A stretch of DNA of 41,957 nt from Streptomyces sp. Ncost-T10-10d (GTDB lineage Bacteria; Actinomycetota; Actinomycetes; Streptomycetales; Streptomycetaceae): assembly GCF_900091955.1 (NCBI RefSeq), contig NZ_FMDF01000015.1, positions 1 to 41,957 of the forward strand, given 5' to 3'. The notes beneath the pieces are model-generated. The model saw only the letters and a list, made by a program, of their open reading frames with translations. It ran no database searches and was not told the DNA's origin. The position numbers and the translations under genes are program-made. Shown piece after piece: positions 35,406-41,957 of the stretch; within the stretch, counting starts at the first letter, position 1; each line of letters opens with the position of its first letter.

Positions 35406-36068
35406 TCACTTCGGGGTGACCACCTTGTAGTTCTTCGGGACCTGGGCGTCGGGCCTGCGGAGGTAGAGCGGCTGCGGCGGCAGCAGTTCCGCGCCCGCGG
35501 CGAGACGCTCGGCGGCAAGGGCCGCCAGCGCACCTGCGCAGACGTGCTCCGGGCCCCGGGCGTCGGGGAACGCCTCGGGGTAGAGCACCGCGCCCGCCCC
35601 GACGACAGGAAGTCCGGCGAGCTGCTCGGCGAGGTCGGCGGGCCGGTCGACGGCGGGCTCCGTGGCGCGCGTACGGAAGTCCTCGTATCTCGCCCAGTAG
35701 ACCTCCTTGCGGCGGGCGTCCGTCGCGACGGCGAACGGGCCTTCCAGGCCGTCCTGTCCGGCGGCGTACGCGAGACCGTCCAGGGTGCACAGCCCGTGCA
35801 CGGGTACGGAGAGCGCGGAGCCGAAGGTCGCGGCCGTGACCAGGCCGACGCGCAGCCCGGTGTACGGTCCGGGGCCGACGCCCACGACCACGTCCGTCAC
35901 GGCGTCGAGCTTCACCCCGGCCTCGGCGAGAACCCGGTCGACGGCGGGCAGCAGCAGCTCCCCGTGCCTTCGGGCGTCGACCTGGCCGGACTCGGCGACG
36001 ACGGAGGTCCCGTCGTGAAGGGCGACGGTGACGGCGGGGGTGGCGGTATCCACGGCGAGCAAGAGCAC
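35406..36068 (-). CDS. tsaB: t6A biosynthesis protein TsaB
   Basis: 220 residues, GTG 36068. It starts LLLAVDTATPAVTVALHDG and contains VVGVGPGPYTGLRVGLVTAATF, the two hallmarks of TsaB, an ASKHA-fold TsaD paralogue without the metal-site histidines. It serves as a dimerisation platform for TsaD and TsaE in t6A formation. It is the first gene of the tsaB-rimI-tsaD run, with a 5-base gap to rimI. Confidence 0.95.
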   Translation of the reverse strand: MLLLAVDTATPAVTVALHDGTSVVAESGQVDARRHGELLLPAVDRVLAEAGVKLDAVTDVVVGVGPGPYTGLRVGLVTAATFGSALSVPVHGLCTLDGLAYAAGQDGLEGPFAVATDARRKEVYWARYEDFRTRATEPAVDRPADLAEQLAGLPVVGAGAVLYPEAFPDARGPEHVCAGALAALAAERLAAGAELLPPQPLYLRRPDAQVPKNYKVVTPK

Positions 36069-36213
36069 GCAAACAGCCTACGGCTCCTCCGACCGGGCAC
36101 GGCGTCCCGTACGGCGTCCTGGTACGACCGGCCCCGGCTGCTACCGTCACCGTGTACACGCGGGTACGACGTAAACGCTTGTACTACATACAGAAGTGAA
36201 AGGGGCGCGCACG

Positions 36214-36777
36214 GTGGCTAGGGGCAGCTCGGGAATCGTGGCCGGGCTCACTGCGGCGGCTCTCGCCGCGGTCGGTTTCCTGGCCTACCAGGCATCGGCG
36301 AACGCCCCCGACTCCGTCGCCGCCCCCAAGCCGAAGGTCTCCAGCAGCGCCCCTGTCACCAGCCATGACAAGCCGAAGGCCAAGAAGTCTCCGGCTGCGC
36401 TCCCTGCCGTCTCCGGTTCCGGGAAGCGTGTGGTGTACGCCCTGGAGGACCGTCAGGTGTGGCTCGTCGAGGCGGCCGGGGATGTGACCAGGACCTTCGA
36501 GGTCATGCCGAGCGCGCTGAGTCCGAAGCCCGGGACGTACGAGGTGGGTACGCGCTCGGGGCCCGCCACCAAGGGCTCGGACGGCGTGATGATCGAGCAC
36601 GTGGTGCGGTTCGCGATGGCGGACGGCGTGGCCGTGGGATTCAGCGCGGCGCTGGACGGCTCGATGGGGAGCCCGGACCCGTCGCTGAAGACGGGCGGCG
36701 TGCGGATGTCCCGGGCCGACGGGGATGCGATGTGGAAGTTCGCGACGGTGCGCACGAAGGTGGTCGTCGTTCCGTGA
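36214..36777 (+). CDS. YkuD (L,D-transpeptidase)-like protein lacking catalytic Cys/His
   Basis: 187 residues from GTG 36214, chosen because AAAGGGG lies eight bases upstream; a GTG at 36196 is alternative. A signal-anchor (GIVAGLTAAALAAVGFLAYQ) and a Pro/Lys linker lead to a domain shaped like YkuD (KRVVYALEDRQVWLVEAAGD, PKPGTYEVGTRSG, KTGGVRMSRADGDAMWKFA, TKVVVV). In active L,D-transpeptidases the motif is (S/T)HGCVRM and an upstream His sits in IHG. Here they read KTGGVRM and VGFSA, so the nucleophile is Gly. The protein is probably a non-catalytic cell-wall-associated or sensory relative. It is divergent from tsaB. Confidence 0.8.
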   Translation: MARGSSGIVAGLTAAALAAVGFLAYQASANAPDSVAAPKPKVSSSAPVTSHDKPKAKKSPAALPAVSGSGKRVVYALEDRQVWLVEAAGDVTRTFEVMPSALSPKPGTYEVGTRSGPATKGSDGVMIEHVVRFAMADGVAVGFSAALDGSMGSPDPSLKTGGVRMSRADGDAMWKFATVRTKVVVVP

Positions 36778-36863
36778 CCCCGGGGGTGCCCGCAATCGCC
36801 GGGCGGGCTTGAATTCCGCCCACACGGCTTGGGGTACCCCTCACCGCGTTGCCGCCCGTCCGT

Positions 36864-37046
36864 TCAGCCTGCCCTGCGCTCCAGGGCGGATTCGGCATGG
36901 TCGGCGCCGGAGGGCGGGACAACGGCCGGAGCCTGGTTTGTGGACGGCGGTGGCGGCGTCGAGACCGCCGTGGCCGCGGCGCCGGCCGCCAGCAGGTCTC
37001 TCATCGATGGCGGCGGCGGCACTTCACGTTCGGCGGGCGTCGTCAT
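36864..37046 (-). CDS. Iron-box-controlled 60-residue proline-rich small protein
   Basis: 60 residues from ATG 37046, with a perfect AGGAGG Shine-Dalgarno five bases upstream and codon use like the surrounding genes (third position nearly always G or C). The sequence has two tetraproline patches (EVPPPPSMRDLLAAGAAATA and STPPPPSTNQAPAVVPP) separated by a short Ala-rich helix, and a charged C-terminus (HAESALERRAG). There is no signal peptide, no cysteine and no known domain. A DtxR-family iron box lies 29-47 bp upstream, so expression should rise when iron is scarce. It could be a small regulator, a sparing-response factor or a peptide precursor; nothing in the sequence decides this. Confidence 0.72.
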   Translation of the reverse strand: MTTPAEREVPPPPSMRDLLAAGAAATAVSTPPPPSTNQAPAVVPPSGADHAESALERRAG

Positions 37047-37074
37047 GGATGCCTCCTGAGGCTCCGATGGAAGG

Positions 37075-37093
37075 CGTGGTTAGGCAGACCTAA
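37075..37093 (-). promoter_or_regulatory. DtxR/IdeR/DmdR1-type iron box
   Basis: Read on the reverse strand, TTAGGTCTGCCTAACCACG matches 14 of 19 positions of the iron box TTAGGTGAGCCTAACCTAA. The perfect outer dyad GTTAGG-N4-CCTAAC is within it. It lies 29-47 bp upstream of the small protein's ATG, where it would overlap the promoter. In Streptomyces such boxes bind DmdR1 with Fe2+ and repress siderophore and iron-response genes. Confidence 0.78.
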
Positions 37094-37176
37094 CACGCTC
37101 TCGCCATCCATGTGACCACGCCTGCCCCGCCCGGCGCAACAACGTGCCGACACACTGTCGGAAAGCGCACCCGCGC

Positions 37177-37725
37177 TCAGCCCTCCAGCGCCCCGCGCGC
37201 CCCCCGCAGTTCCGCCCAGCGGGCCCCGATCCCCACCAGCGTCACCGAGCGCCGTTCATCGTCCGTGTCTCCGACCGCGCGGTGGATCAGCACCTGCAGC
37301 CGGTCCTCCGACAGTTCCTCGACCTTGCCGTCGCCCCATTCCACGACCACCACCGACTCCGGCAGCGACACATCGAGGTCCAGGTCCTCCATCTCGTCCA
37401 GCCCGCCGCCGAGGCGGTACGCGTCGACGTGGACCAGCGCGGGACCGCCGGTCAGCGACGGGTGGACGCGGGCGATCACGAAGGTGGGAGAGGTGACGGC
37501 GCCGCGCACCCCGAGGCCCTCGCCGAGCCCCCGGGTCAGCGTCGTCTTCCCGGCGCCGAGCTCACCCGTGAGCATCACGAGGTCGCCGGGGCGCAGTACA
37601 CCCGCGATCCGGCGGCCGAGGGCCTGCATCTGTTCGGGGGACTCGACGGCGAGGCTCACGGTGACGGTGCGCGGCGCGGCGCTCTCGTCCACCTCAGCCG
37701 CCAGGCTGTTGTGCGGTGCTTCCAT
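37177..37725 (-). CDS. tsaE: tRNA threonylcarbamoyladenosine biosynthesis ATPase TsaE
   Basis: 182 residues from ATG 37725; a TTG nine bases upstream is possible but less likely. The Walker A motif GELGAGKTTLTRGLGEGLG is followed by the TsaE-typical SPTFVIAR, HVDAYRL and VVVVEWGDG. It hydrolyses ATP to reset the TsaB-TsaD complex in t6A synthesis. It overlaps the end of the alpha/beta hydrolase gene by 32 bp, so the two are expressed together. Confidence 0.95.
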   Translation of the reverse strand: MEAPHNSLAAEVDESAAPRTVTVSLAVESPEQMQALGRRIAGVLRPGDLVMLTGELGAGKTTLTRGLGEGLGVRGAVTSPTFVIARVHPSLTGGPALVHVDAYRLGGGLDEMEDLDLDVSLPESVVVVEWGDGKVEELSEDRLQVLIHRAVGDTDDERRSVTLVGIGARWAELRGARGALEG

Positions 37726-38965
37726 GCCCGCCAACGTTAGTCGCTGCCGGCACCGCGCCGACGCGCACCAGCAGGTCCGCCAGCCGGTCCGTCACCGTTT
37801 CCGGGTGTTCCAGCATCACCAGATGACCGGCGTCCGGGACGATGACCAGCTCCGCGTCCGGGAGATGGTCCGCGATGGCCTCGCTGTGCGAGCTGGGCGT
37901 CACCAGGTCCTTGTCGCCCGCCAGGATCAGCACCGGGAGGTCGCGGAAGGCGGGCAGGACGTGGCTCTTGTCGTGTTCGGTGAAGGCCGGGTAGAACTCG
38001 GCGACCACATCGATCGGCGTGGATTCGATGAGCCGCTCGGCGAACCGCTCGACCGACGGGTCCACGTCCCGTGAACCGAACGAGTACCGCTTGATCAGCC
38101 CGGCGAAGAGATCGGCCGTCGCCCGCCGGCCCCGTTCCACCAGCTCGGCCTGGGAGCCGAGCGCCCTGAGCACCCCGGGCAGCACCCGCCGCACGGCGTT
38201 CACGCCCGCGATCGGCAGCCCGAAACTGACCTCGCCGAGCTTTCCGCTCGATGTGCCGATGAAGGCGACGGCGGCGACCCGGTCCCGGATGAGCTGGGGG
38301 TACTGCTCGGCGAGCGCCATCATCGTCATTCCGCCCATCGAGTGCCCGACCAGCACCAGCCGGCCCTCCGGGGCGGCCGCGTCGATGACCGCCTTCAGAT
38401 CACGGCCGAGCTGGTCGATACCGACCGTCACCCCGTCCGCCTGGGCCCGGCCCCGCTCGGAGCGGCCGTGGCTGCGCTGGTCCCAGTGGACGGTGCGGAC
38501 CAGGCCGCGCAGGGCCGCCCGCTGGAAGTGCCAGGAGTCCTGGCTCAGGCAGTAGCCGTGGCTGAAGACAACGGTGACGGGCGCGGGTGCCTTGCGGCCG
38601 AAGAGCCGGCGGCGGCGCGTACCGGCCCCCGTGGCGGCAGCGGAGTCGCCGGTACCGCTCTCGCCGCCCCCGGCCCCCGGGCCGCCGTCCGGTTCGACCT
38701 CGTCGACCTCGTAGTACAGCTCGGTGCCGTCGTCGGCCGCGGCCCGGCCCGGCAGCCCGCGCAGCGAGCCGTACGGCCCCGAGGCGTCCAGCGCCAGCCT
38801 CGCCCTTCTGCGCATGCCACGGCCCACGGTCAGCCGCTCGACCGCGACACCGGCGGCCGCACCCGCCGCGATCACACCTATGGCGGCTCCGGCGATCCCT
38901 GCCCGGCGCCAGCCGACCGCCGTAGCAGCCGTCGTCACCGCGTCCCCCGCGCTGATCTCGCTCAC
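37694..38965 (-). CDS. Alpha/beta hydrolase with N-terminal membrane segment
   Basis: 423 residues, GTG 38965. An Ala/Gly-rich hydrophobic N-terminus (AGIAGAAIGVIAAGAAAGVAV) suggests membrane attachment. The hydrolase fold has the oxyanion region VFSHGYCLSQDSWHFQ, nucleophile elbow GHSMGG, acid region ILAGDKDLVTP and catalytic His in DAGHLVMLEHP. A Gly/Ala/Ser-rich insert of 35 residues sits before the fold. It is a probable esterase, lipase or peptidase of unknown substrate. It lies between alr and tsaE, a neighbourhood common in actinobacteria. Confidence 0.92.
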   Translation of the reverse strand: MSEISAGDAVTTAATAVGWRRAGIAGAAIGVIAAGAAAGVAVERLTVGRGMRRRARLALDASGPYGSLRGLPGRAAADDGTELYYEVDEVEPDGGPGAGGGESGTGDSAAATGAGTRRRRLFGRKAPAPVTVVFSHGYCLSQDSWHFQRAALRGLVRTVHWDQRSHGRSERGRAQADGVTVGIDQLGRDLKAVIDAAAPEGRLVLVGHSMGGMTMMALAEQYPQLIRDRVAAVAFIGTSSGKLGEVSFGLPIAGVNAVRRVLPGVLRALGSQAELVERGRRATADLFAGLIKRYSFGSRDVDPSVERFAERLIESTPIDVVAEFYPAFTEHDKSHVLPAFRDLPVLILAGDKDLVTPSSHSEAIADHLPDAELVIVPDAGHLVMLEHPETVTDRLADLLVRVGAVPAATNVGGHGSTAQQPGG

Positions 38966-39058
38966 CGTGCCGCGCTCCTCGTCGGTCGTATCCGTCAGGT
39001 CAGGGCTGGTCTGTTCCGGTCGTGCTCAGATCGTGCCTGGTCAGGGGCGCTTGATCGG

Positions 39059-40213
39059 TCAGGACTCGGCCGGGGTTCCATTCAGATGGACGCGCGGCAC
39101 ACGGCTGCTGATCCGGGTGACGATCTCGTACGCGATCGTGTCGCAGGCCTTCGCCCAGTCCTCGGCGCTCGGCTCGCCCCGGTCCCCCGGGCCGAAGAGC
39201 ACCGCCTCGCTGCCCACCTCGACCTCGTCCCCGTCGAGGTCGACGACGAACTGGTCCATGGCCACCCGGCCCGCGATCCGCCGCCGCACACCGGCGACCA
39301 GGACGGGAGCACGGCCGGAGGCATGGCGCGGGATGCCGTCCGCATAGCCGACCGGTACCAGGCCCAGGGTGGTCTCGGCGGAGGTCGTGTAGTGGTGTCC
39401 GTAACTGACCCCGTGACCGGCCGGCACCTGCTTGACCAGGGCGACCGACGCGACGAGCGTCATGACGGGGCGCAGCCCGAAGTCGGCCGGGGTGCCCAGC
39501 TCGGGGCTGGGCGAGATGCCGTACATCGCGATCCCGGTCCGGACGAGATCGAAGTGCGCCTCGGGGATCGTCAGCGTCGCCGGGGAGTTGGCGATGTGGC
39601 GCACCTCGGGGTCGACGCCCTCCTTCTCCGCGTACGCGACCATGTCCCGGAACGCGTTCAGCTGGGCGGCGATGGAGGGGTGGCCGGGCTCGTCGGCGCA
39701 GGCGAAGTGGGACCAGAGGCCGGTGATCCTGACGGTGCCCGCGTCCTCGGCGGCACGGGCGGCGGCGACCAGCTCCGGCCAGTCGGCGGGCTGGCAGCCG
39801 TTGCGCCCGAGGCCGGTGTCGGCCTTGAGCTGGACACGGGCCGGAATGCCGGCCTCCGTGGCCGCGGCCACGACCTCGCGCAGGGCCCACATCCCGCTCA
39901 CCGACACGTCGATGTCGGCCTCGATCGCCTCGCGCCAGGGGCCGCCCGGCGTCCACAGCCAGCACATCACCCGGCCGCCGAGTCCGGCAGCCCGCAGGGC
40001 GAGCGCCTCCTGCGGCGTCGCGGTGCCCAGCCAGGTCGCCCCTGCCTCCAGCGCGGCCCTGGCGCAGGGCACCGCCCCGTGCCCGTACGCATCGGATTTG
40101 ACGACGGCCATGAGTTGCGCGCCGACCGCCCGCGCGCGCAGCACACGCACGTTGGCGCGCAATGCGGCGAGGTCGATCTCGGCACGGGCTCTCAAGGACG
40201 CTGTCTCGTTCAT
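39059..40213 (-). CDS. alr: Alanine racemase
   Basis: 384 residues from ATG 40213; the frame extends upstream without family features. The PLP lysine motif is LMAVVKSDAYGHG, and the second catalytic residue, Tyr, is in the conserved GVSYGHHY. The C-terminal region carries RIAGRVAMDQFVVDL. It interconverts L- and D-alanine for peptidoglycan. The 93-bp gap before the hydrolase gene contains no clear signal. Confidence 0.96.
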   Translation of the reverse strand: MNETASLRARAEIDLAALRANVRVLRARAVGAQLMAVVKSDAYGHGAVPCARAALEAGATWLGTATPQEALALRAAGLGGRVMCWLWTPGGPWREAIEADIDVSVSGMWALREVVAAATEAGIPARVQLKADTGLGRNGCQPADWPELVAAARAAEDAGTVRITGLWSHFACADEPGHPSIAAQLNAFRDMVAYAEKEGVDPEVRHIANSPATLTIPEAHFDLVRTGIAMYGISPSPELGTPADFGLRPVMTLVASVALVKQVPAGHGVSYGHHYTTSAETTLGLVPVGYADGIPRHASGRAPVLVAGVRRRIAGRVAMDQFVVDLDGDEVEVGSEAVLFGPGDRGEPSAEDWAKACDTIAYEIVTRISSRVPRVHLNGTPAES

Positions 40214-40310
40214 CGCGCCCAGTCTCTCAGAGGCGTACGACAGGGCCCTCGGGCGGCGGGTCGGGAAGGGCGCGCAGCCGGGGTCGCCCGCCGTGCCGGG
40301 TGCGTACACC

Positions 40311-40697
40311 TCAGTGACGGCGCAGCTCGTGTTCCAGATGGTCGACGAGGACCGGGACATGGCTGTGCGGTACGTCCTTGACCGCCGTGACGAGCGTCAC
40401 CGGGCCGCCCTCGCGGACCAGTTCCACCAGTTCCCCGACGGCCGCGGCGTGGGCGGGGTCGGCCAGCTCGGCGCGGTAGCGGTCGACGAAGTCGTCGTAG
40501 CGGGTGCCCGTGCGGTCGTCGTGATACCAGGCGCGCAGCTCGTTCGACGGGGTGACGTCCTTGAGCCATTTGTCGATCCGGGCCCGGTCCTTGGCCACGC
40601 CGCGCGGCCAGAGCCGGTCGACGAGGACTCGGGTGCCGTCGGCGTCCTCCTGCGGGTCGTACACCCGGCGTACACGCACATCGCTGCTGCTGCCCAC
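40311..40697 (-). CDS. DUF488 family protein
   Basis: 128 residues from GTG 40697, chosen for GGAGG seven bases upstream; ATG 40730 is less well placed. The DUF488 signature is present (RRVYDPQEDADGTRVLVDRLWPRGVAKD, in part; ELRAWYHDD; VTLVTAVKDVPHSHV). The family is widespread and its biochemical role is unproven. The gene sits between alr and the NAD(P)HX repair gene, on the same strand. Confidence 0.9.
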   Translation of the reverse strand: MGSSSDVRVRRVYDPQEDADGTRVLVDRLWPRGVAKDRARIDKWLKDVTPSNELRAWYHDDRTGTRYDDFVDRYRAELADPAHAAAVGELVELVREGGPVTLVTAVKDVPHSHVPVLVDHLEHELRRH

Positions 40698-40758
40698 GAT
40701 CGGCCCTCCTGTCGACCCCTGTCGGCGCATGTCGGCGTCTGCCTGCGCCCAGGATCAC

Positions 40759-41957
40759 TCAGGCCCGTACATCCCGCCACGCCGCCGCCATCGCCTCGGC
40801 GACGTCCTGCGCGGCGACGGGAGCGCCGTTCGAGGCGTGGCGGGCGGCCAGGCCGTGCAGATACGCGCCGACGGACGCGGCGTCGCGCGGGGCGAGGCCC
40901 GCGGCCAGCAGGGAGCCGGTCAGGCCGGAGAGGACGTCGCCGCTGCCGGCCGTGGCCAGCCAGGCGGTGCCGGTCGAGTTGACCCGTACGGGAGTGTCTC
41001 CGGTGTGGGTGGCGACCAGCGTCGTCGACCCCTTGAGCAGGACCGTGGCGCGGTAGCGGGCGGCCAGTTCCCGCACGGCGGCGAGCCGCCCCGCCTCGAC
41101 CTCCTCGCGCGGGACGCCGAGCAGGGCCGCGGCCTCACCGGCGTGCGGGGTGAGGACGGTCGGCGCGGTGCGCGCGCGTACGGCGGTGGCGTCGAGCAGC
41201 CGCAGCCCGTCCGCGTCGACGAGCACCGGAACATCCGCGGCCAGCACGCCACGGACCGCCTCGACGGCCTCCGTACCGTCACCGAGCCCGGGCCCGACGA
41301 CCCATGCCTGCACCCGCCCCGCCTTCGACGGCGGCCCCGCGTGGACCAGCGTCTCCGGATGGCGGGCGATCACCGCGCCGGCGCCGGGTCCGACGTACCG
41401 CACGGCTCCGGCACCGCCCCGCAGCGCCCCGGAGACGGCCAGCACCGCCGCCCCCGGGTACCGCGCCGACCCGGCGACGATGCCGACGACACCACGCCGG
41501 TACTTGTCGCTCTCGCTGCTGGGAACCGGCAGAAGCGCGGCGACGTCCGCGTACTGCAAGGCCTCCAGGTCGGGTACGTCGGGCAGCTCGGGCCCGAGCC
41601 CGATGTCGACGAGGTGCAGCGCGCCCGCCAGGTCGGCGGCCGGGTCGATGATCAGTCCCGGCTTGTACGTACCGAAGGTGACGGTCGCGTCGGCCCGCAC
41701 CGCGTCGCCGAGCACCTCACCGGTGTCGGCCTCCACCCCGCTGGGCAGATCGACGGCGACGAAGGCCGCACCGGTCGCCCCGAAGTCCCGCACCAGCGCG
41801 GCGGCCTCCGCACGCAGCCCGCCGCGCCCGCCGATGCCGGTGATCCCGTCCACGACGAGATCGATGTGCCCGCCCCAGGCGCTCGTCACCCCGTCCCCCT
41901 CCGCCACGCGCCCGCCCGCAGCGAGGAGCGCCGCGAGCCCGCTCTCATGGGCGCGCC
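40759..41957 (-). CDS. nnr: Bifunctional NAD(P)H-hydrate epimerase / ADP-dependent dehydratase, 5'-truncated by window edge
   Basis: The frame runs unbroken from the window end to 40759, about 399 codons, with the N-terminus outside. The C-terminal ADP-dependent dehydratase part is clear: VVGIVAGSARYPGAAVLAVSGAL, VVGPGLGDG, LVDADGLRLL, LTPHAGEAAALLG, VLLKGSTTLVA and ATAGSGDVLSGLTGSLLAAGL. The visible end of the epimerase part reads DGITGIGGRGGLR and VAVDLPSGVEADTGEV. The enzyme repairs hydrated NAD(P)H by converting R and S forms and dehydrating with ADP. Confidence 0.94.
   Translation of the reverse strand, partial: RAHESGLAALLAAGGRVAEGDGVTSAWGGHIDLVVDGITGIGGRGGLRAEAAALVRDFGATGAAFVAVDLPSGVEADTGEVLGDAVRADATVTFGTYKPGLIIDPAADLAGALHLVDIGLGPELPDVPDLEALQYADVAALLPVPSSESDKYRRGVVGIVAGSARYPGAAVLAVSGALRGGAGAVRYVGPGAGAVIARHPETLVHAGPPSKAGRVQAWVVGPGLGDGTEAVEAVRGVLAADVPVLVDADGLRLLDATAVRARTAPTVLTPHAGEAAALLGVPREEVEAGRLAAVRELAARYRATVLLKGSTTLVATHTGDTPVRVNSTGTAWLATAGSGDVLSGLTGSLLAAGLAPRDAASVGAYLHGLAARHASNGAPVAAQDVAEAMAAAWRDVRA

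Noticed and set aside
34906..36159. A 417-codon reverse frame ending as RimI
   Set aside because: Its first 250 codons are an out-of-frame shadow of tsaB. RimI starts at ATG 35400 with the normal GNAT length.
36829..37115. Forward open frames over the iron-box gene
   Set aside because: They have no ribosome binding site and the composition of antisense shadows. The reverse frame has AGGAGG and an upstream operator.

Overview
The window is high-GC actinobacterial chromosome, almost certainly Streptomyces or a very close relative. The evidence is very strong third-position G+C, the developmental pair bldM and whiD beside the sigma factor ShbA and two IMP-dehydrogenase paralogues, a CIRCE-controlled groES-groEL, and GTG starts behind GGAGG-type ribosome binding sites. 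Most of it is core chromosome. No tRNA, rRNA, insertion sequence, CRISPR array or phage gene was seen.

Layout. 1-3.1 kb: two reverse-strand Ser/Thr kinase-family genes. The first, cut by the window edge, is a degenerate pseudokinase; the second is an intact membrane kinase. 3.2-8.3 kb: a secreted serine hydrolase convergent with glycerol-3-phosphate dehydrogenase, a nucleotide-sugar dehydrogenase lacking its catalytic cysteine, and a proline/glutamine-rich membrane protein. 8.4-11.1 kb: guaB3-like and guaB2 genes for purine nucleotide metabolism. 11.2-13.5 kb: shbA, bldM and whiD, with a regulatory-looking bldM-whiD intergenic region containing an AT-rich 31-bp palindrome. 13.5-16.0 kb: a LysR regulator divergent from MOSC and short-chain dehydrogenase genes.

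16.0-23.2 kb: a carbohydrate uptake/utilisation cassette. It holds a secreted beta-helix protein, a DeoR-LacI hybrid regulator, a CUT1 ABC importer without its own ATPase, and a D-2-hydroxyacid dehydrogenase. It shares TGATCGAA-type operator half-sites and looks like an accessory insertion between the whiD side and groEL. 23.7-26 kb: groEL and groES with two CIRCE operators and a strong terminator. 26-31 kb: small membrane and lipoproteins, a polysaccharide deacetylase and two methyltransferases. 31-33.3 kb: an ECF42-type module (VOC protein, TPR-tailed sigma factor, YCII/DGPF protein) with a promoter matching the published ECF42 pattern.

33.5-42 kb: the t6A tRNA-modification genes tsaD, tsaB and tsaE with rimI, an alpha/beta hydrolase, alanine racemase, a DUF488 protein and a partial NAD(P)HX repair enzyme. 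Between tsaB and tsaE lie a forward gene for a YkuD-like protein without catalytic Cys/His and a reverse 60-codon proline-rich gene with a perfect Shine-Dalgarno and a DtxR-family iron box.

The most interesting signals are the iron-box small protein gene, a run of four enzyme-like proteins whose key catalytic residues are replaced (pseudokinase, nucleotide-sugar dehydrogenase, GuaB3, YkuD-like protein), the palindrome before whiD, the hairpin before the nucleotide-sugar dehydrogenase, and the self-contained sugar cassette with its operator set. All similarity claims come from motif reading; no database search was run.
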